Of a DNA stretch of 64,000 bases, positions 27,619 through 35,032 are shown one piece after another (position 1 is the stretch's first letter; every line of letters starts with the position of its first letter). The stretch is from Bacillus cereus (GTDB lineage Bacteria > Bacillota > Bacilli > Bacillales > Bacillaceae_G): the NCBI RefSeq assembly GCF_025917685.1, contig NZ_CP089518.1, forward strand, positions 1,675,001-1,739,000, in the 5' to 3' direction. Below the pieces are notes generated by a model, which searched no databases, was not told the origin of the DNA, and saw nothing but the letters and a program-made list of their open reading frames with translations. The translations under genes were made by a program, and so were the position numbers.

Positions 27619-28602
27619 TTAACTTAAATCCCACTCCACAATAAGCCCTAAATGCGTAAGACCACCACCAAATCCATACAGCAAAAGTGTGTCTCCATTA
27701 GTTAATTTTCCTTCTTTTCTAGCTAAATCTAGAGCGAGTGGAATGGAGGCTGATGATGTATTCCCCATGTATTTTACACTTGTTAAAGTTTTTTGAATTG
27801 GAATTTCGGTTTTCTCACAAATAGATTCAATCATTCGTAAGTTAACACTATGTGGGATGAACCAGTCTATATCATCTATTTGCATATTTGCGGTATGTAA
27901 TAAATTTTTTATACCTGCTGGCACTGTGCGTGTTGCCCATTTATATACTTCTCTTCCGTTTTGAACAATTTTTTCATTTGTTTGCAGTGGTGTGCCATTC
28001 ATAGTAGTAGATAAGTTTGTTCTGTATAGATTAATGCCGCCGTCACCGTTTGTTCCCATGTGAGTAGCGATAAAGCTTGGTTTGTTTTCATCTCTTTCTA
28101 ATAAAATAGCTCCAGCACCATCACCGAACAAAATACAGGTCGTTCTATCGGTGTAATCAGTAACTTTAGATAATGTCTCTGTCGCTATGACAAGTACTTT
28201 TTGATGTGAACCAGAAGTGATTAAGCCATTACCGACGTGCAGTCCGTATGTGAAACCAGCGCAAGTCGCATTTAAATCAAAAGCTAGTGTATGAGGTATG
28301 TCGAAGTATTGTTGTATTTGGCAAGCAACACTAGGGAAAACAAAGTCAGCAGTAGTGGTAGCGACAATGATACAGTCGACATCTTCTAAGCTTTTCTTAT
28401 ATGTTTTACATAAATTTTCAATTGCTTTAATGGCTAAGTGAGAAGAGTATTCTTCTTCACTAGCGATTCTTCTTTCCTTCATTCCTGTTCTTTGCACAAT
28501 CCATTCATCATTCGTATGGACCATCTTTTCTAAATCGTTATTAGACAATATTTGCTTTGGAACATAAGTACCGATTGCAGTAATACGAGATTTAGAATTC
28601 AT
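27619..28602 (-). CDS. fabH: 3-oxoacyl-ACP synthase III (KAS III, FabHB type)
   Basis: Starts fatty acid synthesis by condensing acyl-CoA with malonyl-ACP; Bacillus enzymes favour branched primers. The 327-residue protein has the catalytic triad C114 (NATCAGF), H251 (WFIPHSVN) and N281 (YMGNTSS), and the C-terminal GFGGGLTHLG. It stands alone, not next to fabF, like B. subtilis fabHB (yhfB), so it is probably the second paralogue of the genome. SD TAGGAGATG is eight bases upstream of the ATG. A FapR-type operator overlaps its promoter, placing it in the malonyl-CoA-responsive lipid regulon. Confidence 0.94.
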   Translation of the reverse strand: MNSKSRITAIGTYVPKQILSNNDLEKMVHTNDEWIVQRTGMKERRIASEEEYSSHLAIKAIENLCKTYKKSLEDVDCIIVATTTADFVFPSVACQIQQYFDIPHTLAFDLNATCAGFTYGLHVGNGLITSGSHQKVLVIATETLSKVTDYTDRTTCILFGDGAGAILLERDENKPSFIATHMGTNGDGGINLYRTNLSTTMNGTPLQTNEKIVQNGREVYKWATRTVPAGIKNLLHTANMQIDDIDWFIPHSVNLRMIESICEKTEIPIQKTLTSVKYMGNTSSASIPLALDLARKEGKLTNGDTLLLYGFGGGLTHLGLIVEWDLS

Positions 28603-28621
28603 AGGAACATCTCCTAACTTA

Positions 28622-28663
28622 TTTTTATAACCTGATACTAATATCAGGTTATAAAAATGTCAA
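28622..28663 (-). promoter_or_regulatory. fabH promoter with overlapping FapR-type operator
   Basis: On the minus strand TTGACA (28658-28663), a 17-base spacer and TAGTAT (28635-28640) make a strong promoter. The spacer and -10 are covered by a 16-bp perfect inverted repeat with a four-base centre (28622-28657). Inside it, TTATAACCTGATACTAA matches 15 of 17 bases of the FapR consensus TTAGTACCTGNTACTAA. FapR is the malonyl-CoA-sensing repressor of Bacillus lipid genes, including fabH paralogues. Confidence 0.82.
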
Positions 28664-28784
28664 TAAAGACTTTTATTGTATTGAAACGATAATGTTTAAT
28701 TCACTATGGAGGAATTTGGCGAATGACGTAAAAATAATATACGGAAAGCTTCTAAAATTGATAATGTGAAGGGGTTTGAGATTC

Positions 28785-29333
28785 TTGAAAAGAATCGTAT
28801 ATGTATTGTCTCTTGTTTTAATTTGTAGCTTTACTTATTTTATTTTACCAGAGAAGTCTTATGCTTGTGATTGTACTAAAGCATCACCAGAAGAGAGGTT
28901 ACAAAAAAATGATGTAGTGTTTGAAGGTAAGGTGTTAGAAGTTCAAGAGAAAGATGGAGAAATGAAAACATTATTTGAAGTGAAGAAAATTTGGAAAGGG
29001 ACAAGCTCTTCGCAAGCTATTATATATACAAGTTTTAGTAGCTGTGCATTTCATTTTGCAGAGGGAGGAGAGTATCTAGTCTTTTCTTCTTATAGAGGAG
29101 AGGAAAAGTTAGAGACATCTATTTGCAGTGGAACGAAGAGATTAGATGAGGCAGAGATTGAGAAAAATACTTTAAGTCATATTGCAAAAGAGTCTGTTCC
29201 GACGAAGAAAGTGGATTTAAAAGGTGAAATGATAAGCAGTTTAAGTTGGTGGCAAGTGGCTATCATTTCTATAGGTCTGTTATTGATAATTGCTGTTGTT
29301 ATTTTTATTGTGAGAAGAATGCGCAAAAAATGA
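28785..29333 (+). CDS. Membrane-anchored secreted protein, TIMP/netrin-like fold
   Basis: Signal peptide (VYVLSLVLICSFTYFILPEK-SYA) followed by CDCTKASPEERLQKNDVVFE. This Cys-x-Cys directly after the signal and the strands VVFEGKVLEVQE and EYLVFSSYRG are typical of bacterial tissue-inhibitor-of-metalloproteinase-like (NTR fold) proteins. A C-terminal helix (WWQVAIISIGLLLIIAVVIF) and basic tail anchor it. Cysteines at the N-terminus and in SSCAFHF and TSICSGT may form disulphides. I picked the TTG ten bases after GAAGGGG; an earlier TTG (adding three residues) overlaps the SD. 182 residues. Biological role in Bacillus is unknown. Confidence 0.75.
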   Translation: MKRIVYVLSLVLICSFTYFILPEKSYACDCTKASPEERLQKNDVVFEGKVLEVQEKDGEMKTLFEVKKIWKGTSSSQAIIYTSFSSCAFHFAEGGEYLVFSSYRGEEKLETSICSGTKRLDEAEIEKNTLSHIAKESVPTKKVDLKGEMISSLSWWQVAIISIGLLLIIAVVIFIVRRMRKK

Positions 29334-29449
29334 CGATTAAAGTAAAAATACAAAGATTTTCTTTCTATTTTTATAGGTGGTTTAATCTTGTGAAAGTGAA
29401 TTACTTATGCTACACTTTATGTAACTTAAAATGAACGGAGGGGCTTCCT

Positions 29450-29491
29450 TTGATCTTAATCAGATTACGTCTCAATACTTTGTGCCGATAA
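29450..29491 (+). CDS. hflX leader peptide, MILIRLRLNTLCR
   Basis: TTG start eight bases after GGAGG, 13 codons and TAA. The Arg-Leu-Arg motif at residues 5-7 recalls the R-x-R macrolide-arrest motif of Erm-type leader peptides such as ErmDL. An overlapping ATG frame (22 codons from 29431) has no SD. Translation is not proven; the SD, position and attenuator context support it. Confidence 0.5.
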   Translation: MILIRLRLNTLCR

Positions 29492-29581
29492 TTGAATAGC
29501 GCTCAAAGGCTCTGTCTGTGTACAGAGTGAACGGGATTGGTCTGCCTATTTTAAAGGAACCCTTTATTAAGCTTATATGTG

Positions 29582-29616
29582 AAAAAGAGGGAGGGACGAA
29601 TACGCCCTCTTTTTGT
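29582..29616 (+). terminator. First terminator in the hflX leader
   Basis: Stem AAAAAGAGGG/CCCTCTTTTT and T run, located 90 bases after the uORF stop and far from any upstream gene end. Confidence 0.8.
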
Positions 29617-29754
29617 TTTGCCTTTATAAATAGAATGGGATAGTATAGGTGAACACTTGTTGGATACGTATACTATCTTGGGACTTTTTGACCATGTTAT
29701 AGGACGAAAGCACTGCTTTCTTCTATTTCTTTGGTGAACCCTTATCCGTTTACG

Positions 29755-29784
29755 AAAACACAGGCAGTGACCTGTGTTTTTTAT
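29755..29784 (+). terminator. Second terminator in the hflX leader
   Basis: Stem AAAACACAGG/CCTGTGTTTT followed by T residues, about 30 bases upstream of the hflX start codon. Confidence 0.8.
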
Positions 29785-29814
29785 TTTGCGTAATCGAAAT
29801 GGAGGAATAAATAT

Positions 29815-31074
29815 ATGGAAGAATTATTACAAAGAGCAATATTAGTTGGAGTAAATTTAGGTAATGAAGCTGATTTTGCGTATTCGATGGAAGAGTTAGC
29901 GAATCTTACGGAAGCTTGTGATGTGGAAGTAATCGGTCAAGTGACGCAAAATTTACAACGAGTAAATCCGTCGCATTATATTGGAAAAGGAAAGATTGAA
30001 GAGGTAGCAGCGTATGTGAAAGAAGCCGATGCGAATATGGTTATCTTTAATGATGAATTATCTCCTTCTCAAATTCGAAACTTAGAAGAGGATTTAGATT
30101 GTAAAGTAATTGATCGTACCATTTTAATTTTAGATATTTTTGCGCAGCGTGCGAAAACGAAAGAAGCACAGTTGCAAGTAGAAGTGGCCCATCTTCAGTA
30201 CATGATGCCTCGTTTAATCGGTCTTCGTGAATCGTTAGGAAGACAGAGCGGGGGAGTTGGCACGAAAAATAAAGGTGTCGGTGAGAAGAAGTTGGAATTA
30301 GACCGTCGTAAAATTGAAGAACAGATTGCAGCTCTAAATAAAGAATTAGAGGCACTTGTTGCACAGCGTCAAACGCAGCGTAAACAACGTAAGAAAAATG
30401 AAATTCCAGTTGTGTCATTAGTAGGATATACGAATGCAGGTAAATCAACAATAATGAATACAATGCTTGAAATTTTTAATGGTACTGTAGAAAAACAAGT
30501 ATTTGAAAAAGATATGTTATTTGCGACATTAGAGACATCTGTACGAAATATTGATTTGCCGGATAATAAATCATTTTTATTAACGGATACTGTTGGATTT
30601 GTAAGTAAATTACCGCATCATCTTGTGAAAGCATTCCGTTCAACGCTAGAGGAAGTGGCGGAAGCAGATTTACTCATTCACGTCGTAGATTACTCAAATC
30701 CTAATTATGAGCAATTAATTGATATTACAAATGAAACGTTAAAGAAAATTGGCGTGGAAAATATCCCGACGATTTATGCATACAACAAATCAGATATAGT
30801 AGATGTTGAAATTCCGAAAGTGCAAGAAGATCGCGTTTATTTATCTGCGAAGAAACATGTTGGAATTGAAGAGCTTGTAGAAATGGTTCGCTCACACATT
30901 TATAAAGAGTATACGAAGTGTGAAATGTTAATTCCATATGATCAAGGACAGGTAGTTTCTTATTTCAACAATCATGCACACGTTTTATCTACGAGTTATG
31001 AAAACGAAGGTACGAAAATGGAACTAGAATGTAAGACGAGTGATTACGAGAAGTATAAGCGCTTTGCTATTTAA
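29815..31074 (+). CDS. hflX: Ribosome-associated GTPase HflX
   Basis: Translation GTPase that splits stalled or heat-damaged 70S ribosomes; homologues give macrolide/lincosamide resistance in some Gram-positives. Domains: the N-terminal HflX domain (NPSHYIGKGKIEEV) with a coiled linker rich in Gln/Glu (KLELDRRKIEEQIAALNKEL), then the GTPase with P-loop GYTNAGKST (about residues 204-212), switch region LTDTVGFVSKLP, and NKSD for guanine. The 419 residues are standard. ATGGAGGAATAAAT precedes the ATG. A long attenuator-like leader lies upstream. Ends in its own terminator. Confidence 0.96.
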   Translation: MEELLQRAILVGVNLGNEADFAYSMEELANLTEACDVEVIGQVTQNLQRVNPSHYIGKGKIEEVAAYVKEADANMVIFNDELSPSQIRNLEEDLDCKVIDRTILILDIFAQRAKTKEAQLQVEVAHLQYMMPRLIGLRESLGRQSGGVGTKNKGVGEKKLELDRRKIEEQIAALNKELEALVAQRQTQRKQRKKNEIPVVSLVGYTNAGKSTIMNTMLEIFNGTVEKQVFEKDMLFATLETSVRNIDLPDNKSFLLTDTVGFVSKLPHHLVKAFRSTLEEVAEADLLIHVVDYSNPNYEQLIDITNETLKKIGVENIPTIYAYNKSDIVDVEIPKVQEDRVYLSAKKHVGIEELVEMVRSHIYKEYTKCEMLIPYDQGQVVSYFNNHAHVLSTSYENEGTKMELECKTSDYEKYKRFAI

Positions 31075-31078
31075 TAGA

Positions 31079-31116
31079 AAAGGCGATCCTAATATTTTTT
31101 TAGGATCGCCTTGTTC
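31079..31116 (+). terminator. Intrinsic terminator after hflX
   Basis: Thirteen-base-pair stem AAGGCGATCCTAA/TTAGGATCGCCTT; the tail TTGTTCTT is moderately T-rich. Confidence 0.8.
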
Positions 31117-31342
31117 TTCATAGTTGGACCCCTTTCCTTCGTCCTGTCCCAGTATAAAAGAAAATACAGAGAGTTCATATAAATAAATCCGACAAAGCAT
31201 ATAGAAAAAATATATTTTTTTAGAAGTTGAATTTCTGGAAAAAGAAACGAAACCAGTATAGAATAGAAATGTTTCAAAAATCAGAATTTATTACACCTAC
31301 TGTAATAAATATATATTTTGTACAGAAAGGGGAGATTCATAT

Positions 31343-32554
31343 ATGCAGGCAGTTTCACAAAAAAGTACAGTGGAAACACCGACGATATATCGAATATTAT
31401 TTGCGATTAGTTTCGGACATTTTTTGAATGATTCGATGCAAGCGGTTGTACCAGCGTTGTTTCCTATTTTGGAAAAAACGATGAATTTATCTTATATGCA
31501 AGTAGGGTGGATTGCGTTCGCGTTAAATATGACGTCATCGATTATGCAGCCGGTTTTTGGTATGTATTCAGATAAGAAGCCGTCACCATTTTTATTACCG
31601 CTCGGTATGTTTTCGAGCATGCTTGGGATGATTGGGCTGGCGTTTGCTCCGAACTTTATTATTGTTATTATTTCTGTTTTATTTATTGGATTAGGTTCCG
31701 CGGTCTTTCATCCTGAAGGTGCCCGCGTTGCTTATATGGCGGCAGGTGCCAAACGTGGTTTAGCACAAGCGATTTATCAAGTGGGAGGAAACACAGGGAA
31801 TTCTCTAGCCCCTATTTTTACAGCATTAATTTTCGTTCCGCTCGGTCAAATAGGCTCTTTAGGTTTTACAGCCTTTGCAGCAGTAGGAATTGTATTACTA
31901 ATTTTTGTATCAAATTGGTATAGAAATGAATTAGCCACTGGTGCTGTTAGAAGGAAAAAGAGGGCTGCACTTGAGGCGGAAAATGCAATTGTAAGTACAC
32001 ATATTAAATTTGTTATTATACTTCTTGTTTTTCTAACATTTGTACGTTCTTGGTACGGTGCTGGTATCGGGAATTTTTATCAATTTTACTTAATTGAGCA
32101 TTACGGTTTATCTATAAAAAATGCCCAGTATTTCGTATTCGCATTTATGATTGCTGGTGTATTAGGTACTTTCTTTGGTGGCCCGTTAGCAGATAAATTC
32201 GGTAAGAAAAAGATAATTGTATTTTCAATGCTCGGTTCAGCGCCGCTTGCACTTTTACTACCTCACGTTTCACTCGTGTGGGTTGTACCATTATTTTTAT
32301 GTATTGGTTTTATTAGTTCAAGTAGTTTTAGTGTAATTGTTGTATATGCACAAGAGCTTGTTCCTGGAAAAGTAGGGATGGTATCAGGATTGATTGTTGG
32401 CCTTGCGTTTGGTCTTGGAGCATTAGGTGCTGTAGTCCTTGGAAAATTAGCTGATATGTATAGCCTTCAATTTATTATGCTATTATGTAGTGGTTTACCA
32501 TTAATTGGACTTACTTCATGGTTACTGCCAAATGATAAGAAAACGATAGAATAG
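31343..32554 (+). CDS. fsr: MFS exporter, fosmidomycin-resistance (Fsr) family
   Basis: A 403-residue twelve-helix permease. The N-terminus (SFGHFLNDSMQAVVPALFPI) and the helix 4 region IGLGSAVFHPEGARVAYMAA are characteristic of the Fsr group (E. coli Fsr, B. subtilis YfnC). Natural substrate unknown. The family is known to export fosmidomycin when overproduced. The ATG follows AAAGGGGAG. It is only 10 bases from the cysteine synthase gene, so the pair is an operon; a link with cysteine or sulfur-compound export is conceivable but not shown. Confidence 0.88.
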   Translation: MQAVSQKSTVETPTIYRILFAISFGHFLNDSMQAVVPALFPILEKTMNLSYMQVGWIAFALNMTSSIMQPVFGMYSDKKPSPFLLPLGMFSSMLGMIGLAFAPNFIIVIISVLFIGLGSAVFHPEGARVAYMAAGAKRGLAQAIYQVGGNTGNSLAPIFTALIFVPLGQIGSLGFTAFAAVGIVLLIFVSNWYRNELATGAVRRKKRAALEAENAIVSTHIKFVIILLVFLTFVRSWYGAGIGNFYQFYLIEHYGLSIKNAQYFVFAFMIAGVLGTFFGGPLADKFGKKKIIVFSMLGSAPLALLLPHVSLVWVVPLFLCIGFISSSSFSVIVVYAQELVPGKVGMVSGLIVGLAFGLGALGAVVLGKLADMYSLQFIMLLCSGLPLIGLTSWLLPNDKKTIE

Positions 32555-32564
32555 GGGATGCACT

Positions 32565-33482
32565 ATGAAATTATGTGAAAACGTTACAGAATTAATAGGA
32601 GATACACCTGTCGTCCGATTATCTAAATTTATTCCAGAGGACGCAGCGGATGTGTATGTAAAACTGGAAATGTTTAATCCGTCACGCAGTGTGAAAGATC
32701 GTGCTGCCTATAACTTAATTCATATTGCCGAGGAACACGGTCTCATTAAGCCAGGTGATACAATTATTGAACCGACAAGTGGAAATACGGGAATTGGCTT
32801 AGCGATGAATGCAGCTGCTAAAGGATATAAAGCGATTTTAATTATGCCAAATAATATGTCCAAAGAGCGTATTAATTTATTGAAAGCATACGGAGCAGAA
32901 GTAGTTTTAACACCAGCTGAACAAAGAATGCCAGGAGCAATTGCGAAGGCGGTAGAGTTACAAAAAGAAATTCCAAATAGTTTTATTCCGCAGCAATTTG
33001 AAAATCCAGCAAATCCGAATATACATCGTTATACGACTGCACTTGAAATTTATGAACAAATGGATGGAGAGCTTGATGCATTTGTAGCAACGGCGGGAAC
33101 GGGTGGAACAATTACAGGGATCGGTGAAACGTTAAAAGAGAAACTACCAAACTTATACATTGCAGTAGTAGAACCGAAAGGATCCCCAGTGTTATCTGGC
33201 GGTGTTCCAGGCCCTCATAAACTAGTAGGAACAAGTCCTGGTTTTATTCCGAAAAACTTAAATACAGAAGTGTATAACGAAATTATTCAAATTGCAGATG
33301 AAGAGGCATTAACGACAATGAGAAACTTAGCAAGACAAGAAGGTTTATTAGTAGGGCCGTCTTCAGGAGCTTCTGTTTACGCAGCAATTATGATTGCAAA
33401 ACGCTTAGGCGCTGGTAAAAAAGTTTTATGTATTGCACCTGATACAGGTGAGCGTTATTTGAGTATGGGATTATTTGAATAA
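32565..33482 (+). CDS. cysK: Cysteine synthase (O-acetylserine sulfhydrylase)
   Basis: PLP enzyme forming cysteine from O-acetylserine and sulfide. 305 residues. The Schiff-base lysine is K44 in NPSRSVKDRAA, the substrate loop is PTSGNTGIGLA (about 70-80), the PLP-phosphate loop is TAGTGGTITGIG, and the C-terminal serine region is GPSSGAS. Co-transcribed with the preceding exporter (10-base gap, SD ATAGGGGATG). Bacillus genomes carry more than one CysK-like gene, so this may be a paralogue specialised for another acceptor; sequence alone does not decide. Confidence 0.92.
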   Translation: MKLCENVTELIGDTPVVRLSKFIPEDAADVYVKLEMFNPSRSVKDRAAYNLIHIAEEHGLIKPGDTIIEPTSGNTGIGLAMNAAAKGYKAILIMPNNMSKERINLLKAYGAEVVLTPAEQRMPGAIAKAVELQKEIPNSFIPQQFENPANPNIHRYTTALEIYEQMDGELDAFVATAGTGGTITGIGETLKEKLPNLYIAVVEPKGSPVLSGGVPGPHKLVGTSPGFIPKNLNTEVYNEIIQIADEEALTTMRNLARQEGLLVGPSSGASVYAAIMIAKRLGAGKKVLCIAPDTGERYLSMGLFE

Positions 33483-33491
33483 AAATGATAG

Positions 33492-33531
33492 AAACCCCTT
33501 AATGGTGAAATAGAGCTATTAAGGGGTTTGT
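33492..33531 (+). terminator. Intrinsic terminator after cysK
   Basis: Stem AAACCCCTTAAT/ATTAAGGGGTTT followed by GTTGT; moderate T content. Confidence 0.75.
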
Positions 33532-33559
33532 TGTAGGTTATTAAGAGAGGGGAAGCACA

Positions 33560-34072
33560 ATGAAACTATTAAAACCAACAAATGAATATAGTGAACAAAT
33601 TATGGAATATCGGGAGGCATTTTTACATGCCGGTGAACAACCACACGGTAGTAGTTCTCTACAAAATTTTGCTTCTCTTGATAAATGGTTTGCAAAAGTG
33701 AGTATACAAGAAGTAGGAGAAAGCTTACCATCTAACCGAGTGCCGTCTAGTCAGTTTTTAAGTATTGAGAAAGGAGAACTTATTGGTTTTGTGAATATTA
33801 GACATCGATTAAATCCAGAATTATTACTGGAAAGCGGTCATATCGGTTATAGTATCGATCCGAATAAACGTCGCCTAGGTTACGCGACAAAACAATTGAA
33901 ACTTGCATTAAGTGAAGCGCAAAAGTTAGGGTTGAAGAAAGTGTTAATAACTTGTGATAAAGCTAATATTGCTTCGGCTAAAACGATTCAAAAGGTTGGC
34001 GGTGTGCTAGAAAATGAAGTAGTTTCTTCTAATTCTGGCGAAATTGTTCAGCGTTATTGGGTAGAAATATGA
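33560..34072 (+). CDS. GNAT-family acetyltransferase
   Basis: A 170-residue N-acetyltransferase. The acetyl-CoA motif A is GHIGYSIDPNKRRLGYATKQ (GYSIDPNKRRLGYAT, with the R-x-x-G-x-A/G loop), followed by a helix LALSEAQKLGLKKVLITCDKAN and the motif B NIASAKTIQKVGG. The pattern with FVNIRHRLNPELL resembles GNATs annotated in Bacillus as amino-group acetyltransferases. Substrate unknown. SD GAGGGGAAG is just upstream. Confidence 0.88.
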   Translation: MKLLKPTNEYSEQIMEYREAFLHAGEQPHGSSSLQNFASLDKWFAKVSIQEVGESLPSNRVPSSQFLSIEKGELIGFVNIRHRLNPELLLESGHIGYSIDPNKRRLGYATKQLKLALSEAQKLGLKKVLITCDKANIASAKTIQKVGGVLENEVVSSNSGEIVQRYWVEI

Positions 34073-34165
34073 TTTAGTGGAAATTTGAAAAGGTAATATA
34101 ATGTTTAATATCGAAATAGATAAATGAAAAGTAAGGGGAGTACTGCGGTTTTAGGGGGAAATGCA

Positions 34166-34990
34166 ATGGGATTAAAAGAGAAAGCGATAGAGATGTCGGA
34201 GATTTATAGGCAAAACCAGAAAGTTGAAGCTATTATTTTAGCAGGATCTGTAGCGAGAAAGTTAGAAGATGAACATTCAGATATTGAATTACATATTTTA
34301 TGGTCAGAACCACCAGAGGATGAAGAGCGTCTAGGTCCAATTAATAATATTGGTGGAACGATTTTGTCATATCATCCCTATGAGGATGAAGAATGGTCGG
34401 AAACGTATTTGACGAAAGACGGAATTAAGCTAGAGATTAGTAACTTTTTAACATTGACAGTAGAAAAAATTATTTCAGAAGTTATAGAGCAGTATGATAT
34501 AAATTATGAGAAACAATGTATTGTATCATCGGTTCATGATGGTGTGAGTTTGTATGGAGAAGTAAAAGTACATGCTCTAAAAGATAAAGTTGAAGCATTT
34601 CCAGAAGAACTGGCGAAAAGGATGATTTCAGAAAACCTTTGGTTAAGCAATCGTTGGCATAATCGAGAGGCACTTTTGAAACGGAAAGATTGGCTTATGC
34701 TATATGATGTCATTTGTGAAGCGCAAAGGGATTTATTCGGTGTTTTATTCGGTTTGAATAGAATGTACGTGCATCATCCTGCATTTAAATGGATGCCATA
34801 TAATGTGGAACGAATGAGTATTAAACCTGAAAATCTATATGAGCGTATGGCGAATACGTTAATAGGGGAACCGGAGTATAGTGTACAGGAGTTAGAAGTG
34901 TTAATTGAAGAGGTATTACATTTAGTAGAACAATATGTTCCAGAATTAAATGTTGCTGAACAACAAAAGCGTATTCAATATGCAAAGTGA
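34166..34990 (+). CDS. Nucleotidyltransferase-domain protein
   Basis: A 274-residue protein with the polymerase-beta-type nucleotidyltransferase signature GSVARKLEDEHSDIELHI (G-S then D-x-E) near residues 27-44. A C-terminal helical region follows (EAQRDLFGVLFGLNRMYVHH), as in aminoglycoside adenylyltransferase-like and toxin-antitoxin-like NTases. The start is an ATG five bases after AGGGGGAA; an ATG 14 codons upstream lacks an SD. No partner HEPN gene is adjacent. Substrate unknown; resistance to an aminoglycoside is possible but unsupported. Confidence 0.75.
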   Translation: MGLKEKAIEMSEIYRQNQKVEAIILAGSVARKLEDEHSDIELHILWSEPPEDEERLGPINNIGGTILSYHPYEDEEWSETYLTKDGIKLEISNFLTLTVEKIISEVIEQYDINYEKQCIVSSVHDGVSLYGEVKVHALKDKVEAFPEELAKRMISENLWLSNRWHNREALLKRKDWLMLYDVICEAQRDLFGVLFGLNRMYVHHPAFKWMPYNVERMSIKPENLYERMANTLIGEPEYSVQELEVLIEEVLHLVEQYVPELNVAEQQKRIQYAK

Positions 34991-34991
34991 A

Positions 34992-35032
34992 AAAGAAGAG
35001 ATGTAACAACGAGTTACATCTCTTCTTTTTTT
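34992..35032. terminator. Bidirectional terminator between convergent genes
   Basis: Stem AAAGAAGAGATGTAAC/GTTACATCTCTTCTTT with T runs on both strands. Confidence 0.88.

Larger units (their letters stand above)
29388..29814 (+). promoter_or_regulatory. Long hflX leader: promoter, short uORF, two terminators
   Basis: Promoter TTGTGA, 17 bases, TACACT (29388-29416). The roughly 390-base leader then contains a 13-codon uORF with a strong SD. Its start region CCTTTGA (29448-29454) can pair with TCAAAGG (29503-29509). Further on are a hairpin CTCTGT/ACAGAG, an intrinsic terminator (29582-29616), an 8-9 bp hairpin GATAGTATA/TATACTATC and a second terminator (29755-29784) about 30 bases before the hflX start. 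The whole region is non-coding otherwise. This is the layout of a translation-coupled attenuator. Confidence 0.7.

Noticed and set aside
29431..29499. 22-codon ATG frame overlapping the hflX leader uORF
   Set aside because: The only SD lies inside this frame and not upstream, so the TTG frame is better supported.
34166..34990. Nucleotidyltransferase as part of a MNT/HEPN toxin-antitoxin pair
   Set aside because: No HEPN-domain gene is adjacent on either side, and the protein is longer than MNT antitoxins.
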